A stretch of 64,000 nt of DNA. It comes from Bacteroidia bacterium (GTDB lineage: Bacteria; Bacteroidota; Bacteroidia; UKL13-3). The stretch covers positions 62,001-126,000 of the forward strand of contig JAIOYZ010000007.1 in assembly GCA_021740845.1 (NCBI GenBank), in the 5' to 3' direction. A program made the position numbers and the translations under genes. A model generated the notes under the pieces. It was not told the DNA's origin, did not search any database, and saw only the letters and a program-made list of their open reading frames with translations. Shown here piece by piece: positions 1-9,173 of this stretch. Numbering within the stretch: position 1 is the stretch's first letter; each line of letters starts with the position of its first letter.

Positions 1-926
1 TTGATGCTGGAAAAATTGAACTAGAAAAAATAAATTTCAACCTTCACGAATTATTAGATCATTTGGTTTCAATTTTCGAAAAAAAAGCAATCAATGGGGG
101 ATTAAACTTTAAATATTGTTTGAACCCAATAGTACCAAAATTTATTTTAGGTGACCCTACTCGACTAAATCAAATCTTAATAAACCTATTAGGCAATGCA
201 ATTAAATTTACTGAAAATGGTTCTGTTATAATGACTGTGGAAAGTGAAATAATAGGAGAAAATAAACACAAAATATCCTTTTCAATTAAGGATTCTGGAA
301 TTGGTATTGCACCTGAAAATCAAAATAAAATTTTTGAGTTGTTTACTCAAGAAAGCAAAAGGATAGTTAGAAAATTTGGAGGAACCGGGTTGGGATTAAC
401 CATTACTAAACATTTGGTTGATTTATTCCAAGGCGAAATAAAACTTAAAAGCTCACCAGGAATGGGAAGCAACTTTATAGTAGAAATCCCTTTTGAAATT
501 GGGAATTTTACAGAAAAAATTGCATTGGAAAACACAAATAGCCACGATATAACAAACACAAAAATTTTAGTGGCTGAAGACAACCTAATTAATCAGAAGG
601 TGATTAGGATGATATTGGAAAAAATGGGAGTAACAGTTGTAATCGCGAATCATGGAATGGAAGCGATTTCTTTATTAAGGGATAATGATTTTGATTTAAT
701 CCTAATGGACATTCAAATGCCTATTTTAGATGGAATTGAGACAACCATTAAAATAAGAAAAATGGAGGGAATAAAATCTAAAATACCTATTATTGCTCTG
801 ACTGCCGATGCCTATCCGGAAATAAGAGAACAATCCCTAAAAGCTGGAATGGATGATTACATTTCTAAGCCCTTTAAAAATGAAATCCTTCGTCAGAAAA
901 TTAGTCAGCTAATAAATAAAAATTAG
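1..926 (+). CDS. Hybrid sensor histidine kinase, C-terminal part (5' truncated by window edge)
   Basis: This is the end of a hybrid two-component kinase. The reading frame is open from base 3, and the residues before the first possible start (TTG at 63) look like the linker after a HisKA domain, so the gene begins upstream of the window. An HATPase_c domain follows, with N-box RLNQILINLLGNAIKF, G1 box DSGIGIAPENQ, an F box and G2 GGTGLGLTI. A receiver domain comes next, with the acidic pair in AEDN, the phospho-acceptor Asp in LMDIQMP (codon 708-710), the switch Thr in ALTAD and the Lys in ISKPF. It therefore keeps all residues needed for ATP binding and phosphorelay. The next kinase gene starts 10 bp after its stop, so the two are probably co-transcribed. 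Its input domain lies outside the window. Confidence 0.93.
   Translation, partial: DAGKIELEKINFNLHELLDHLVSIFEKKAINGGLNFKYCLNPIVPKFILGDPTRLNQILINLLGNAIKFTENGSVIMTVESEIIGENKHKISFSIKDSGIGIAPENQNKIFELFTQESKRIVRKFGGTGLGLTITKHLVDLFQGEIKLKSSPGMGSNFIVEIPFEIGNFTEKIALENTNSHDITNTKILVAEDNLINQKVIRMILEKMGVTVVIANHGMEAISLLRDNDFDLILMDIQMPILDGIETTIKIRKMEGIKSKIPIIALTADAYPEIREQSLKAGMDDYISKPFKNEILRQKISQLINKN
118..126 (+). repeat. 9/10 copy of the GGTTTGAACC motif (TGTTTGAACC)
   Basis: Lies inside the hybrid kinase and is read as Leu-Asn-Pro codons. The first base of the 10-mer is T instead of G. Five other copies with this same substitution start at 16890, 21618, 28084, 43208 and 46678 (coordinates of the shared 9-mer). 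Confidence 0.5.
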
Positions 927-936
927 AAAATCTCCT

Positions 937-3900
937 ATGCACAGATTACTAAAAAGGCAAATAAAAAAGTTGTTTGGAGAAATTGTTCCCCAGGTTGCCG
1001 AAATTTCCCCATTATTAAATTTGGTTGATGAAAGTTATTATCAATTTCAGGAAGATTATAATAAATTAGAGAGAATTCTTGAATTAAGTTCTAAAGAATC
1101 ATTCAAAGAATTAAGCAATTTCAAAAACGCAATTGATACCGCATCCCTTGTTTCTTTAACGGATGCAAAGGCCACAATAATTATGGCCAACGAAAACTTT
1201 TGCAAAATATCTGGCTTTTCATTAGGAGAGTTAGTTGGGCAAAACCATAATATTATTAATAGCGAATACCACCCAAAATCATTTTGGAAAGAAGTATGGC
1301 AAACAATTGGATCTGGAAATATTTGGCAAGGTGAAATTTGTAACAAAACAAAAAGTGGTGAATTGTATTGGGTAGATTCAACCATTATTCCCTTTTTAGA
1401 TGATTTGGGTAAGCCATATCAATACCTTTCTATAAGGTTTGATATTACAAACCGCAAAAAAATTGAGGAGGAAATAAAAACACTAGCATTGGTTGCTCAA
1501 AAAACCCAAAATGCAGTAATTATAACAGATACCGCTGGTGTTGCAATTTGGGCAAATGAAGGTTTTGAGAGAATTACAGAATATTCGGTAAGCGATTTAA
1601 TAGGTAAAAAACCTGGTCAACTTTTACAAGGAAAAAATACTGACCCAGAAACTAAAGCACAAATTTCAATGGCTCTCAGGGAAGGCAAACCCTTTAGTGG
1701 GGAAATCTTAAACTATAGCAAAACAAAAAGACCCTATTGGATTTCATTATCTATTACCCCAATGATGGATAATGATAAACACATGGGATTTATTGCTATT
1801 GAAGGGGATATTTCGGAGAGGAAAAAAATTGAGTTTAAATTAAGAGAAAACGAAAAATTATTAAAGGCGATCAATGATGCTTCTGCCGAATTATTAGCTA
1901 ATACCAATTTTGAGAATTCGGTAAGTAAAGCAATAGAAATAATAGGAAAAGCATTCAAAGTAAATCGAGTTCATATATTTAAAAACAATTCTGATTTAAA
2001 TGGAATTCCACAATCATTTAGCCAAAGATTTGTTTGGTTAAATGATAATAATCAAATAATAATAGATAACCCTGAACTGCAAAACATACCTTATATCGAA
2101 ACGGGTATGGTAAGATGGAGAGATGAATTTACAGATAACAAAATAGTTAAAGGAGTAGTTTCAGACTTTCCTATAATTGAACAACCACGACTTTTACAAG
2201 ATGGTTTGGCCTCAATTATTGCATTGCCAGTTTTCCTATTTGATTCCTTTTGGGGATTTCTTGCTTTGGATTCAAAAGACGAAGACTCGGTTTGGAATGA
2301 AAACCATGAGCAAATGCTATTAAATGTTGTCAGGAATATTGCTTCTACATTTGAAAGAAATGATTCTGAATTAAGACTCAAAGAAAACGAGGAAAAATTT
2401 AGATTGTTGATTGAGTCTGCAACAGATATTTTTTATTATACCGATGGTTTTGGAAATTTTACTTATGTAAATGATATTTCCACACAAATAACAGGTTATT
2501 CCACTGAAGAACTACTTCGAATGAACTACTTGGATTTGGTTCAACCAGACAACAGAAATAGAGTAGAATCTTTTTATAAAAAACAATCCCTTTTAGGAAA
2601 CAAGGTTACTTATAATGAATTTCCAATTATCACTAAAAGCGGCAAAAAAGCCTGGATTGGACAAAATGTTCAACTGATCCAAAATGCTAACAATGTCAAC
2701 GGAATTCAAGCAATAGCAAGGGATATAACTACCCTTAAAAACGCTCAAATTGAAATTGAAAACTCTCATAATTTCTTAAATGAGATTATTGATTCCATTC
2801 CTAACCCTCTTTTTGTTAAAAACAGAAATCATGAATGGATTATGGTTAATAATGCCTACACCCAATTAACAGGGATTTCCAAAAAGAAAATTATAGGAAA
2901 AAAAGACAATGATTTCCTTACGGAGATAGAGGCAAACAAATTCATATTACAAGATGAGGAACAATTTAAAAACCAAAATGAAAGAGTAGACGAGGTTATC
3001 TACAAAAACGAAGAAGATAAGGAGAAAATCCTATTGGTAAAAAAATCTATTTACCAAAATCAAACAGACTTTTTTCTTATAGCACTTATCACAGATATCA
3101 CAGAAATTAAAGAAAGAGAAAAAGAAATTCTTCTATACAATAAAATTTCTGATCAAATAAGCGATGCCATTTCAGTAGCTGATTATGAAGGTAATTTAAT
3201 ATATGTAAATGAAGCTCACGCTAATAACCTACAAAAATCAAAAGAAAATTTAATTGGCAGTTCCATTGTTAATATGGAAAAATCTTTTCCAACTCTAGCT
3301 GACTGGCAAAAGCATTATAATGAAGTTAAGTATCAAGGAGAACAACTAATTGAAGGAGTTAATAAAAGAGCCAATGGAACTGAATTTCCTGTTGAAGCCA
3401 GCGTAAAATACGTAAACATTGAAAATAAAGGATATGTTGTAGCAGCTATTAGAGATATTACTGAACGAAAAAAATCTGAGGAAAAAATACGAGAAGGTGA
3501 AAACAGGTTTAAATCATTGGTACAAAATGCCACAGATATTACAACAGTTTTAGATATAAATGGGAATGTTACTTATGAAAGTCCTTCGTTTTATAGGGTT
3601 TTTGGATATGATGAGGAAGAGGTGGTTGGGAAATCCATTTTTAGCTTTATTCATCAAGATGATGTTGAAAGAGTTCAAATTGAATTTAAGAAAGGTGTAG
3701 TTAAGGGAGGAATATCAGACCCTGTAATCTTTAGGTTCAAAAGGAAAGATGGGAAAAATATTACCATTGAAACTATAGGAAATAACTTGCTAAATGAGCC
3801 AGGAATAAATGGAATTGTTGTAAACTCACGTGATATTTCAGAAAGGATTAAAGCTGAAGAAGAAGTTAGAAATCTGAAAGAATTTTACGAAAATGTTCTA

Positions 3901-5724
3901 AACAAAATTCCATCTGATGTTGTGGTATTTAATAAGGACCATAAATATTTATTTATAAATGAAATTGCTGTTAGAGACGTAGAGAAAAGGAAATGGTTAA
4001 TAGGTCATGATGATTATGAATATTGTGAACATTATAACAAAGACATTAAGCTAGCTGATGGAAGGAGAAACTTGTTTAATACGGTTCTAAACAATAAAAA
4101 GCAATTGGAGTTTGAGGAGAAAATAGTTAAAGCAGGTGAAAAACCAGTTTGGGTGTTAAGGAGATTTTATCCTGTTTTAGATAAAGAAGGCGAAATAAAC
4201 ACCGTGATAGGTTTTGGAATAGATATTACAACAAGAAAGGAAGCAGAAGATAAAATAAAGGAAAGCGAAGAAAGATTATCACTTGCCACATCCTCTGCAA
4301 ATTTGGGCATTTGGGATTGGAACCTAAAAGACAATTCCCTGATATGGGATTCTAGTATGTATAGGATTTTTGATGTAAATCCTAATGATTTTACTAGCGA
4401 CTATGATGCCTTTGAAAAAACACTACATGTTGAGGATAAAGAAAGAGTAAACCAAGAAATTAAGGACGCACTAGCAAACAATTATGATTTTAAAGGTCTA
4501 TTCAGAATTGTTAGTCATGATGGTAGTATCAAATACATTAGTGCAGTTTCAAAAACCTTTAGAGATTCTCAACAACAACCTATAAGAATGATAGGTGTAA
4601 ATTTTGATGTAACTGAAACGACTTTAATTCAGCACAAAATTTTAAAACAACAAAAAGATTTGGAAGAGGCTCAACATATTGCAAGAGTTGGGGGTTGGGA
4701 AATTGATGTTTTAGCAAGAACTATATTATGGTCGAAAGAAATGTTTAGTATTTGTGAAATAGCAGACGAAAAACAACCTTCCCTAAATGAAACATATGAT
4801 TTTTTTACCAGTGAGACAAGGGAATTGGTTATTCAATCCTTTTTCAATGCAATTGAAAAACACCAAGAATTTGAAATTGAATCTAAACTAAAGACTGGCA
4901 AAGGAAAAATAATAGACGTTAAAACCAAAGGAATTCCTTTTAGCCAAAATGGAAAAGTTGTTGCAATACGAGGAATTTTACAAGATATATCCCAAGAAAA
5001 AGAGGCAAGCAGGTTAATGGTTCAATACACCGAAGAGCTTGAAAAGAAAAATAAAGAACTAGATCAATTTGCATATGTTGTTTCCCACGATTTAAAAGCA
5101 CCACTCAGGGGAATAAATAATTTGAGTATGTGGATTGAAGAAGATATGGAAGGAAAGATCGAAATTGATACAAAAAACAATCTCGATTTAATGCGTAAGC
5201 GAGTTAAACGAATGGAAGGCTTAATTGATGGCATTTTGCAATATTCAAGAGCTGGCAGAATTAAACACGAATCTGTTACATTTAACTTAAAAGAGTCTAT
5301 TGAAGAGTTAATAACAAATATGTCTCCATCCGAAAACTTCAAAATTTCTATTCAAGAAGATTTGCCAACCCTAACAACAGAAAAAATAGCAATTGAGCAA
5401 GTATTTGCAAACTATATAAGCAATGCTATTAAATACAATTCCAATCCTGAACCAACAATTGCAGTTACTTGTAATAAAACAGAAAGCTTTTATGAGTTCT
5501 GTGTTGCAGATAATGGCCCAGGAATAGAAAAAGAGTTCTTCGAAAAAGTTTTCGTGATATTTCAAACCCTTCAAGCAAGAGATACTTTTGAAAGTACAGG
5601 AGTTGGTTTAGCTATCGTAAAAAAAATGGTTGAGGACAAAGGCGGAAAAGTTTGGATTGAATCTGAAATGGGAAAAGGCTCTAAGTTCTATTTCAGTTGG
5701 CCTATTATTGATACCCAAGAATAA
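937..5724 (+). CDS. Multi-PAS/GAF sensor histidine kinase, 1595 aa
   Basis: A very large sensor kinase without transmembrane segments, so probably cytoplasmic. I count nine PAS units, most ending in the typical D-I-(T/S)-x-(R/K) exit motif (DITNRKK, DISERKK, DITERKK, DISERIK, DITTRKE). They lie roughly at residues 64-175, 178-298, 480-600, 605-725, 730-850, 855-975, 980-1105, 1110-1235 and 1240-1360. A GAF-like domain lies at about 310-475, between PAS2 and PAS3. The C-terminus has a HisKA box, VVSHDLKAPLRG, with His1384 (5086-5088) as phospho-acceptor. The HATPase_c domain follows, with N-box NYISNAIKYN, G1 ADNGPGIE and G2 STGVGLAIV. There is no receiver domain, unlike the kinase just upstream, so it needs a partner in trans. 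The next gene starts inside its stop codon (TAATG), indicating one transcript. Several PAS units contain aromatic or charged pockets, but I cannot assign a ligand. Confidence 0.93.
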   Translation: MHRLLKRQIKKLFGEIVPQVAEISPLLNLVDESYYQFQEDYNKLERILELSSKESFKELSNFKNAIDTASLVSLTDAKATIIMANENFCKISGFSLGELVGQNHNIINSEYHPKSFWKEVWQTIGSGNIWQGEICNKTKSGELYWVDSTIIPFLDDLGKPYQYLSIRFDITNRKKIEEEIKTLALVAQKTQNAVIITDTAGVAIWANEGFERITEYSVSDLIGKKPGQLLQGKNTDPETKAQISMALREGKPFSGEILNYSKTKRPYWISLSITPMMDNDKHMGFIAIEGDISERKKIEFKLRENEKLLKAINDASAELLANTNFENSVSKAIEIIGKAFKVNRVHIFKNNSDLNGIPQSFSQRFVWLNDNNQIIIDNPELQNIPYIETGMVRWRDEFTDNKIVKGVVSDFPIIEQPRLLQDGLASIIALPVFLFDSFWGFLALDSKDEDSVWNENHEQMLLNVVRNIASTFERNDSELRLKENEEKFRLLIESATDIFYYTDGFGNFTYVNDISTQITGYSTEELLRMNYLDLVQPDNRNRVESFYKKQSLLGNKVTYNEFPIITKSGKKAWIGQNVQLIQNANNVNGIQAIARDITTLKNAQIEIENSHNFLNEIIDSIPNPLFVKNRNHEWIMVNNAYTQLTGISKKKIIGKKDNDFLTEIEANKFILQDEEQFKNQNERVDEVIYKNEEDKEKILLVKKSIYQNQTDFFLIALITDITEIKEREKEILLYNKISDQISDAISVADYEGNLIYVNEAHANNLQKSKENLIGSSIVNMEKSFPTLADWQKHYNEVKYQGEQLIEGVNKRANGTEFPVEASVKYVNIENKGYVVAAIRDITERKKSEEKIREGENRFKSLVQNATDITTVLDINGNVTYESPSFYRVFGYDEEEVVGKSIFSFIHQDDVERVQIEFKKGVVKGGISDPVIFRFKRKDGKNITIETIGNNLLNEPGINGIVVNSRDISERIKAEEEVRNLKEFYENVLNKIPSDVVVFNKDHKYLFINEIAVRDVEKRKWLIGHDDYEYCEHYNKDIKLADGRRNLFNTVLNNKKQLEFEEKIVKAGEKPVWVLRRFYPVLDKEGEINTVIGFGIDITTRKEAEDKIKESEERLSLATSSANLGIWDWNLKDNSLIWDSSMYRIFDVNPNDFTSDYDAFEKTLHVEDKERVNQEIKDALANNYDFKGLFRIVSHDGSIKYISAVSKTFRDSQQQPIRMIGVNFDVTETTLIQHKILKQQKDLEEAQHIARVGGWEIDVLARTILWSKEMFSICEIADEKQPSLNETYDFFTSETRELVIQSFFNAIEKHQEFEIESKLKTGKGKIIDVKTKGIPFSQNGKVVAIRGILQDISQEKEASRLMVQYTEELEKKNKELDQFAYVVSHDLKAPLRGINNLSMWIEEDMEGKIEIDTKNNLDLMRKRVKRMEGLIDGILQYSRAGRIKHESVTFNLKESIEELITNMSPSENFKISIQEDLPTLTTEKIAIEQVFANYISNAIKYNSNPEPTIAVTCNKTESFYEFCVADNGPGIEKEFFEKVFVIFQTLQARDTFESTGVGLAIVKKMVEDKGGKVWIESEMGKGSKFYFSWPIIDTQE

Positions 5725-6212
5725 TGAAAGTTTGTCTTCTCAAAATATTTGCAATTATTATTTTCGGTTTGAACCAAGCCAATGCACAATGTATAGATCC
5801 TTTGGCTATTTCTCCAGGCTTCCCATGTCCAGATCCCACTTACCATCCTGTGTGCGGATGCGATGGAGAAACATACAGACATAGTTGTGATGCTCAATAC
5901 AAACATGGTGTACAATATTGGTCTGACGGCCCGTGCAGCGGGCTTGAGTTTGATATTATTCCAACATTTGTTGGCCCATTAGAGAATTTAACATTTTCAT
6001 TCTCCCAAAATAAAGGAGTTACAGCTACCCTATATATTTTGGATTATTATGGCAAACGAGTTCATCAACAAATTTTACCGGCACTCAGCAACTTCAACCC
6101 GCCAGAATATCAAATTACGTTTGATTTGAGTTCTTATAGACCCGGCGTTTATATTATGGCCATAACTAATTCAAAAGGTGATTATCGCTATAAAAAATTC
6201 GTGAAATATTAA
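5724..6212 (+). CDS. Secreted Kazal-type protease-inhibitor-like protein with T9SS C-terminal sorting domain, 162 aa
   Basis: Residues 1-21 are a signal peptide (cleavage near ANA-QC). Residues 23-71 form a Kazal-like module with six cysteines (C23, C35, C44, C46, C55, C71) and the signature PVCGCDGETY. Kazal domains are canonical serine-protease inhibitors. The remaining ~90 residues resemble a type IX secretion (Por) C-terminal sorting domain: LYILDYYGKRV, then GVYIMAITNSKG and a terminal KKFVKY. The likely fate is export by Sec, then T9SS delivery to the surface or medium. The start codon overlaps the stop of the giant kinase by one base, an unusual coupling of a cytoplasmic sensor with a secreted inhibitor. 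Inhibitory activity is inferred from the fold; the reactive-site loop cannot be checked here. Confidence 0.82.
   Translation: MKVCLLKIFAIIIFGLNQANAQCIDPLAISPGFPCPDPTYHPVCGCDGETYRHSCDAQYKHGVQYWSDGPCSGLEFDIIPTFVGPLENLTFSFSQNKGVTATLYILDYYGKRVHQQILPALSNFNPPEYQITFDLSSYRPGVYIMAITNSKGDYRYKKFVKY
5766..5775 (+). repeat. GGTTTGAACC motif copy
   Basis: Exact 10-mer inside the signal-peptide coding region of the Kazal protein, read as Gly-Leu-Asn-Gln. Flanks TTTTC / AAG match the extended consensus. Confidence 0.8.
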
Positions 6213-6431
6213 AAATACCAATTAAACCAAATTTATTTTTCTCCTCAACTTGCTAATAACCATGGCTTGGAAATTTTCTATTACAATCCAAAATCAAAAT
6301 AGGTGAAAAGCTAAATCGCGTTCAACCAATAATTTCCTTAAAATAATTTGAGCAAAAAGGTGCTTTTATTGAAAATAAAAGCCTACTTTTGCCCTCCATT
6401 TATGGCGCAGAAAGATTTTTTTCACATTTAG

Positions 6432-6462
6432 TTGTGAATTAAATAAACATGCCCTATTTTTG
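6432..6462 (+). promoter_or_regulatory. Promoter of the rplM-rpsI-rpsB group
   Basis: Bacteroidota-type elements: -33 TTG at 6432-6434 and -7 TATTTTTG at 6455-6462, with a 20-base spacer. Transcription would start about 7 bases later, giving a leader of some 20 bases before the GTG of rplM. A second -7-like box, TACTTTTG, lies at 6384-6391 but lacks a well-placed -33. A small hairpin (TTCAC / GTGAA, 6421-6438) overlaps the -33. Confidence 0.65.
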
Positions 6463-6489
6463 CAACCCCTTTAATAAAACTGTACGAGC

Positions 6490-6933
6490 GTGGACGCATT
6501 GAGTTACAAAACAATTTCAGCAAATAAGGCAAGCACAACCAAAAACTGGTTTGTGATTGATGCTGAAGGACAAACCTTAGGAAGATTTGCCAGCAAAGTG
6601 GCAAACATTTTACGTGGCAAACATAAGCCATCTTTTACACCTCATTCAGATTGTGGTGATTACGTAATTATTATCAACGCTGATAAGATTCGTTTCACTG
6701 GCAACAAGTTGAATGATAAAGAGTATAAATTCTTCTCTGGATACCCAGGAGGATTGCGTTACGAAGTGGCAAAAGATATTTTGGTACGCCGCCCAACTTA
6801 CGTTGTAGAACATGCCATCAAAGGAATGTTGCCAAAAAATAAATTGGGATCTGAGTTGTTCCGCAACATGCATGTTTATGCAGGTGCAGAGCATCCTCAT
6901 GGCGCACAACAACCTAAAGATTTAAAATTCTAA
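6490..6933 (+). CDS. rplM: 50S ribosomal protein L13
   Basis: Large-subunit protein L13, 147 aa, a normal length. Recognised by [16 protein letters not shown] near the N-terminus, then [13 protein letters not shown], the KxxSGYPGG region and the C-terminal [15 protein letters not shown]. The chosen start is GTG at 6490: the N-terminal sequence [14 protein letters not shown] matches the usual Bacteroidota L13 start, and there is no ATG nearby. rpsI follows after 3 bp, in the conserved L13-S9 pair. A -33/-7 promoter lies just upstream. Confidence 0.97.
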   Translation: MDALSYKTISANKASTTKNWFVIDAEGQTLGRFASKVANILRGKHKPSFTPHSDCGDYVIIINADKIRFTGNKLNDKEYKFFSGYPGGLRYEVAKDILVRRPTYVVEHAIKGMLPKNKLGSELFRNMHVYAGAEHPHGAQQPKDLKF

Positions 6934-6936
6934 AAG

Positions 6937-7323
6937 ATGGAAATTAATAACGCATTAGGCAGAAGAAAAACAGCTGTTGCACGTGTATACATCACTGCAG
7001 GAACTGGTAACATGGTTGTAAACAAGAAAGATTACAAAACCTACTTCCCTACATTAAGTTTGCAAATTGCTGCAACAAAAGCTTTCGAAATTACCAATAC
7101 AGTTGGTCAATTTGATGCTACCATCCATGTAGATGGTGGTGGACAAACTGGTCAAGCAGATGCTATTAAGCTTGCTATTTCTAGAGCATTAGTTAAATAC
7201 AATGCAGAATTAAAGCCTGCTTTAAAGGTTGCTGGGTTATTAACTCGTGATCCTAGAATGGTTGAACGTAAAAAGCCTGGTCAGAAGAAGGCTCGTAAAC
7301 GTTTCCAATTCGTAAAACGTTAA
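6937..7323 (+). CDS. rpsI: 30S ribosomal protein S9
   Basis: Small-subunit protein S9, 128 aa. It shows the N-terminal GRRKTAVARVYI, the central GGGQTGQADAIKLAISRAL and the C-terminal basic tail GQKKARKRFQFVKR, which reaches the P-site tRNA in ribosomes. The conserved terminal Lys-Arg is present. It lies 3 bp after rplM and 19 bp before rpsB and is almost certainly translated from the same message. Confidence 0.98.
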   Translation: MEINNALGRRKTAVARVYITAGTGNMVVNKKDYKTYFPTLSLQIAATKAFEITNTVGQFDATIHVDGGGQTGQADAIKLAISRALVKYNAELKPALKVAGLLTRDPRMVERKKPGQKKARKRFQFVKR

Positions 7324-7342
7324 TCAGAATTTATCTATTTAT

Positions 7343-8086
7343 ATGTCAAAAATCACGCACGAAGAGTTGCTGGAAGCGGGAGTGCACTTTGGTCACTTAA
7401 CTCGCAAATGGAATCCGAAAATGGCACCATATATTTTTATGGAGAAAAACGGAATCCACCTCATCGATTTACACAAAACAGCTGTTAAGCTGGATGAGGC
7501 CGCCCAAGCCATTAAAAACATAGTAAAATCAGGACGTAAAGTTCTTTATGTTGCTACAAAAAAGCAAGCTAAAGAAATTATGGAAACTGAAGCCAAACGA
7601 GTTAACATGCCTTATGTTTGCGATCGTTGGTTAGGCGGAATGCTTACCAACTTTGGAACTGTAAGAAAAAGCATTAAGAAAATGCAAACTCTAGAAAAAT
7701 TGGCACAAGATGGTACTTATACCAATATCAACAAAAAAGAGCGCTTGATGATCGATCGCGAAAAAATTAAGTTGAATAAAGTATTAGGTGGAATCTCTGA
7801 TTTAAATCGTTTACCTGCTGCCTTGTTAATAGTGGATATTAAACGCGAACACATTGCAGTAGCAGAAGCTACTAAATTAAACATCCCTACTTTTGGTATT
7901 GTTGATACCAATTCAGATCCAACAGTAGTGGATTTCCCAATTCCTGCAAATGATGATGCAGCAAAATCAATCGCATTGATTACTCGCTACATTACTGATG
8001 CAATAGTTGAAGGTTTATCTGAACGCAAACGCGAAAAGGAAGAAACTGTAGACAAAGAAGCAGTTGCTGAGAAAGAGGAAGCATAA
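7343..8086 (+). CDS. rpsB: 30S ribosomal protein S2
   Basis: Small-subunit protein S2, 247 aa. Diagnostic segments are the start ELLEAGVHFGH, RKWNPKMAPYIF, then VCDRWLGGMLTNF and the later GIVDTNSDPTVVDFPIPAND. The C-terminus carries a Glu/Lys-rich tail (about the last 25 residues), a variable region in this family. It is followed by a strong hairpin terminator before tsf. Confidence 0.98.
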   Translation: MSKITHEELLEAGVHFGHLTRKWNPKMAPYIFMEKNGIHLIDLHKTAVKLDEAAQAIKNIVKSGRKVLYVATKKQAKEIMETEAKRVNMPYVCDRWLGGMLTNFGTVRKSIKKMQTLEKLAQDGTYTNINKKERLMIDREKIKLNKVLGGISDLNRLPAALLIVDIKREHIAVAEATKLNIPTFGIVDTNSDPTVVDFPIPANDDAAKSIALITRYITDAIVEGLSERKREKEETVDKEAVAEKEEA

Positions 8087-8100
8087 AATTAAATAAAAAA

Positions 8101-8138
8101 GCCTCCGTTCACCAGCTGGAGAACGGAGGCTTTTTTTA
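8101..8138 (+). terminator. Rho-independent terminator between rpsB and tsf
   Basis: A perfect 10-bp stem GCCTCCGTTC / GAACGGAGGC (8101-8110 and 8121-8130) is followed by seven T. It is GC-rich in otherwise AT-rich DNA. It should end or strongly attenuate the ribosomal-protein transcript before tsf. Confidence 0.93.
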
Positions 8139-8172
8139 GTAAATAATTCATCCATTTAATAAAACAGAACTC

Positions 8173-9009
8173 ATGAGTACAAATACAATTAGTGCTGCAG
8201 ACGTAAATAAACTTCGCCAAATGACTGGTGCTGGTATGATGGACTGCAAAAAAGCATTGCAAGAAACCAATGGCGATATGGAAGCCGCTGTAGATTTCTT
8301 GCGTAAAAAAGGAGCTAAAATTTCTGCAAATCGTGCTGATCGCGATGCAAAAGAAGGCGCCATCATTGCAAAAGTTTCAGAAAACAAGAAACTTGGTGTA
8401 ATCGTTCAATTAAGCTGCGAAACTGATTTCGTTGCTAAAAATGATGACTTTGTAGCTTTCACGCATAGATTAGCAGATATCGCTATTGAAAATAAAGCCG
8501 CTTCAATTGATGCGTTAAAAGCATTACCAATGGATGGACTAACCGTTGGAGATAAAATTATCGAACAAGTTGGTAAAATTGGCGAGAAAATAGACGTAGT
8601 TAAGTATGAAATTATGGAAGGTGAAAACCTTGTTCCATATATTCATGCCGGAAACAAACTAAGTGTTTTAGTTTCATTAAATTTAGAATCTAATGAATCT
8701 AATTTTGTTGCTGGAAAAGATGTGGCCATGCAAATAGCTGCTTTAAATCCAGTTGCATTAGATAAAGATGATGTTGATCCTACTATAGTTGAACGCGAAA
8801 TTGCAATTGGAATGGACCAGGCTCGTGCAGAAGGAAAGCCTGAAGCAATGCTTGAAAAAATTGCACAAGGTAAACTTGGAAAATTCTATAAAGAAAACAC
8901 TTTATTGAACCAAGAGTTTGTAAAAGACAGCAGTAAAACAATAGCTCAAATGCTTGATGGAGTGGAAAAAGGACTCACAGTTAATGCATTTAAACGAGTT
9001 TCTTTATAA
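8173..9009 (+). CDS. tsf: Elongation factor Ts
   Basis: Guanine-nucleotide exchange factor for EF-Tu, 278 aa. The N-terminal UBA-like module has VNKLRQMTGAGMMDCKKAL. It is followed by the conserved KKGAKIS and the core-domain signature ETDFVAKNDDFVAF. TDF in that stretch is the EF-Tu-contacting motif known from other EF-Ts. Although tsf is next to rpsB as in many bacteria, a strong terminator separates them. I see no clear -33/-7 pair in the 34 bp between that terminator and the ATG, so expression may depend on read-through. Confidence 0.97.
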   Translation: MSTNTISAADVNKLRQMTGAGMMDCKKALQETNGDMEAAVDFLRKKGAKISANRADRDAKEGAIIAKVSENKKLGVIVQLSCETDFVAKNDDFVAFTHRLADIAIENKAASIDALKALPMDGLTVGDKIIEQVGKIGEKIDVVKYEIMEGENLVPYIHAGNKLSVLVSLNLESNESNFVAGKDVAMQIAALNPVALDKDDVDPTIVEREIAIGMDQARAEGKPEAMLEKIAQGKLGKFYKENTLLNQEFVKDSSKTIAQMLDGVEKGLTVNAFKRVSL

Positions 9010-9021
9010 TATAATTCATTC

Positions 9022-9053
9022 AAAATCCTCATCGTAAGATGGGGATTTTTTTT
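9022..9053 (+). terminator. Rho-independent terminator after tsf
   Basis: The stem AATCCTCATC / GATGGGGATT (one G-T pair) with a 4-base loop runs into eight T. It begins about 13 bases after the tsf stop. Confidence 0.88.
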
Positions 9054-9069
9054 GTCAAAATTTTTAATC

Positions 9070-9079
9070 GGTTCAAACC
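9070..9079 (-). repeat. GGTTTGAACC motif copy (intergenic)
   Basis: Exact copy between the tsf terminator and the pyrH promoter. On the minus strand it reads GTTTTC-GGTTTGAACC-GATTAA. Confidence 0.8.
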
Positions 9080-9098
9080 GAAAACTAATAATAATAAG

Positions 9099-9129
9099 TT
9101 TGCAAAAAGATTGCTGTGGCGTTATTTTG
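9099..9129 (+). promoter_or_regulatory. pyrH promoter
   Basis: -33 TTTG at 9099-9102 and a -7 of the form TATTTTG at 9123-9129 (one T short of TAnnTTTG), with a 20-base spacer. The expected leader before the ATG at 9174 is about 37 bases. Confidence 0.55.
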
Positions 9130-9173
9130 CAAAAGAAATATTTCTCTATTCTTAAAACTAAAAGTCATCCAAA

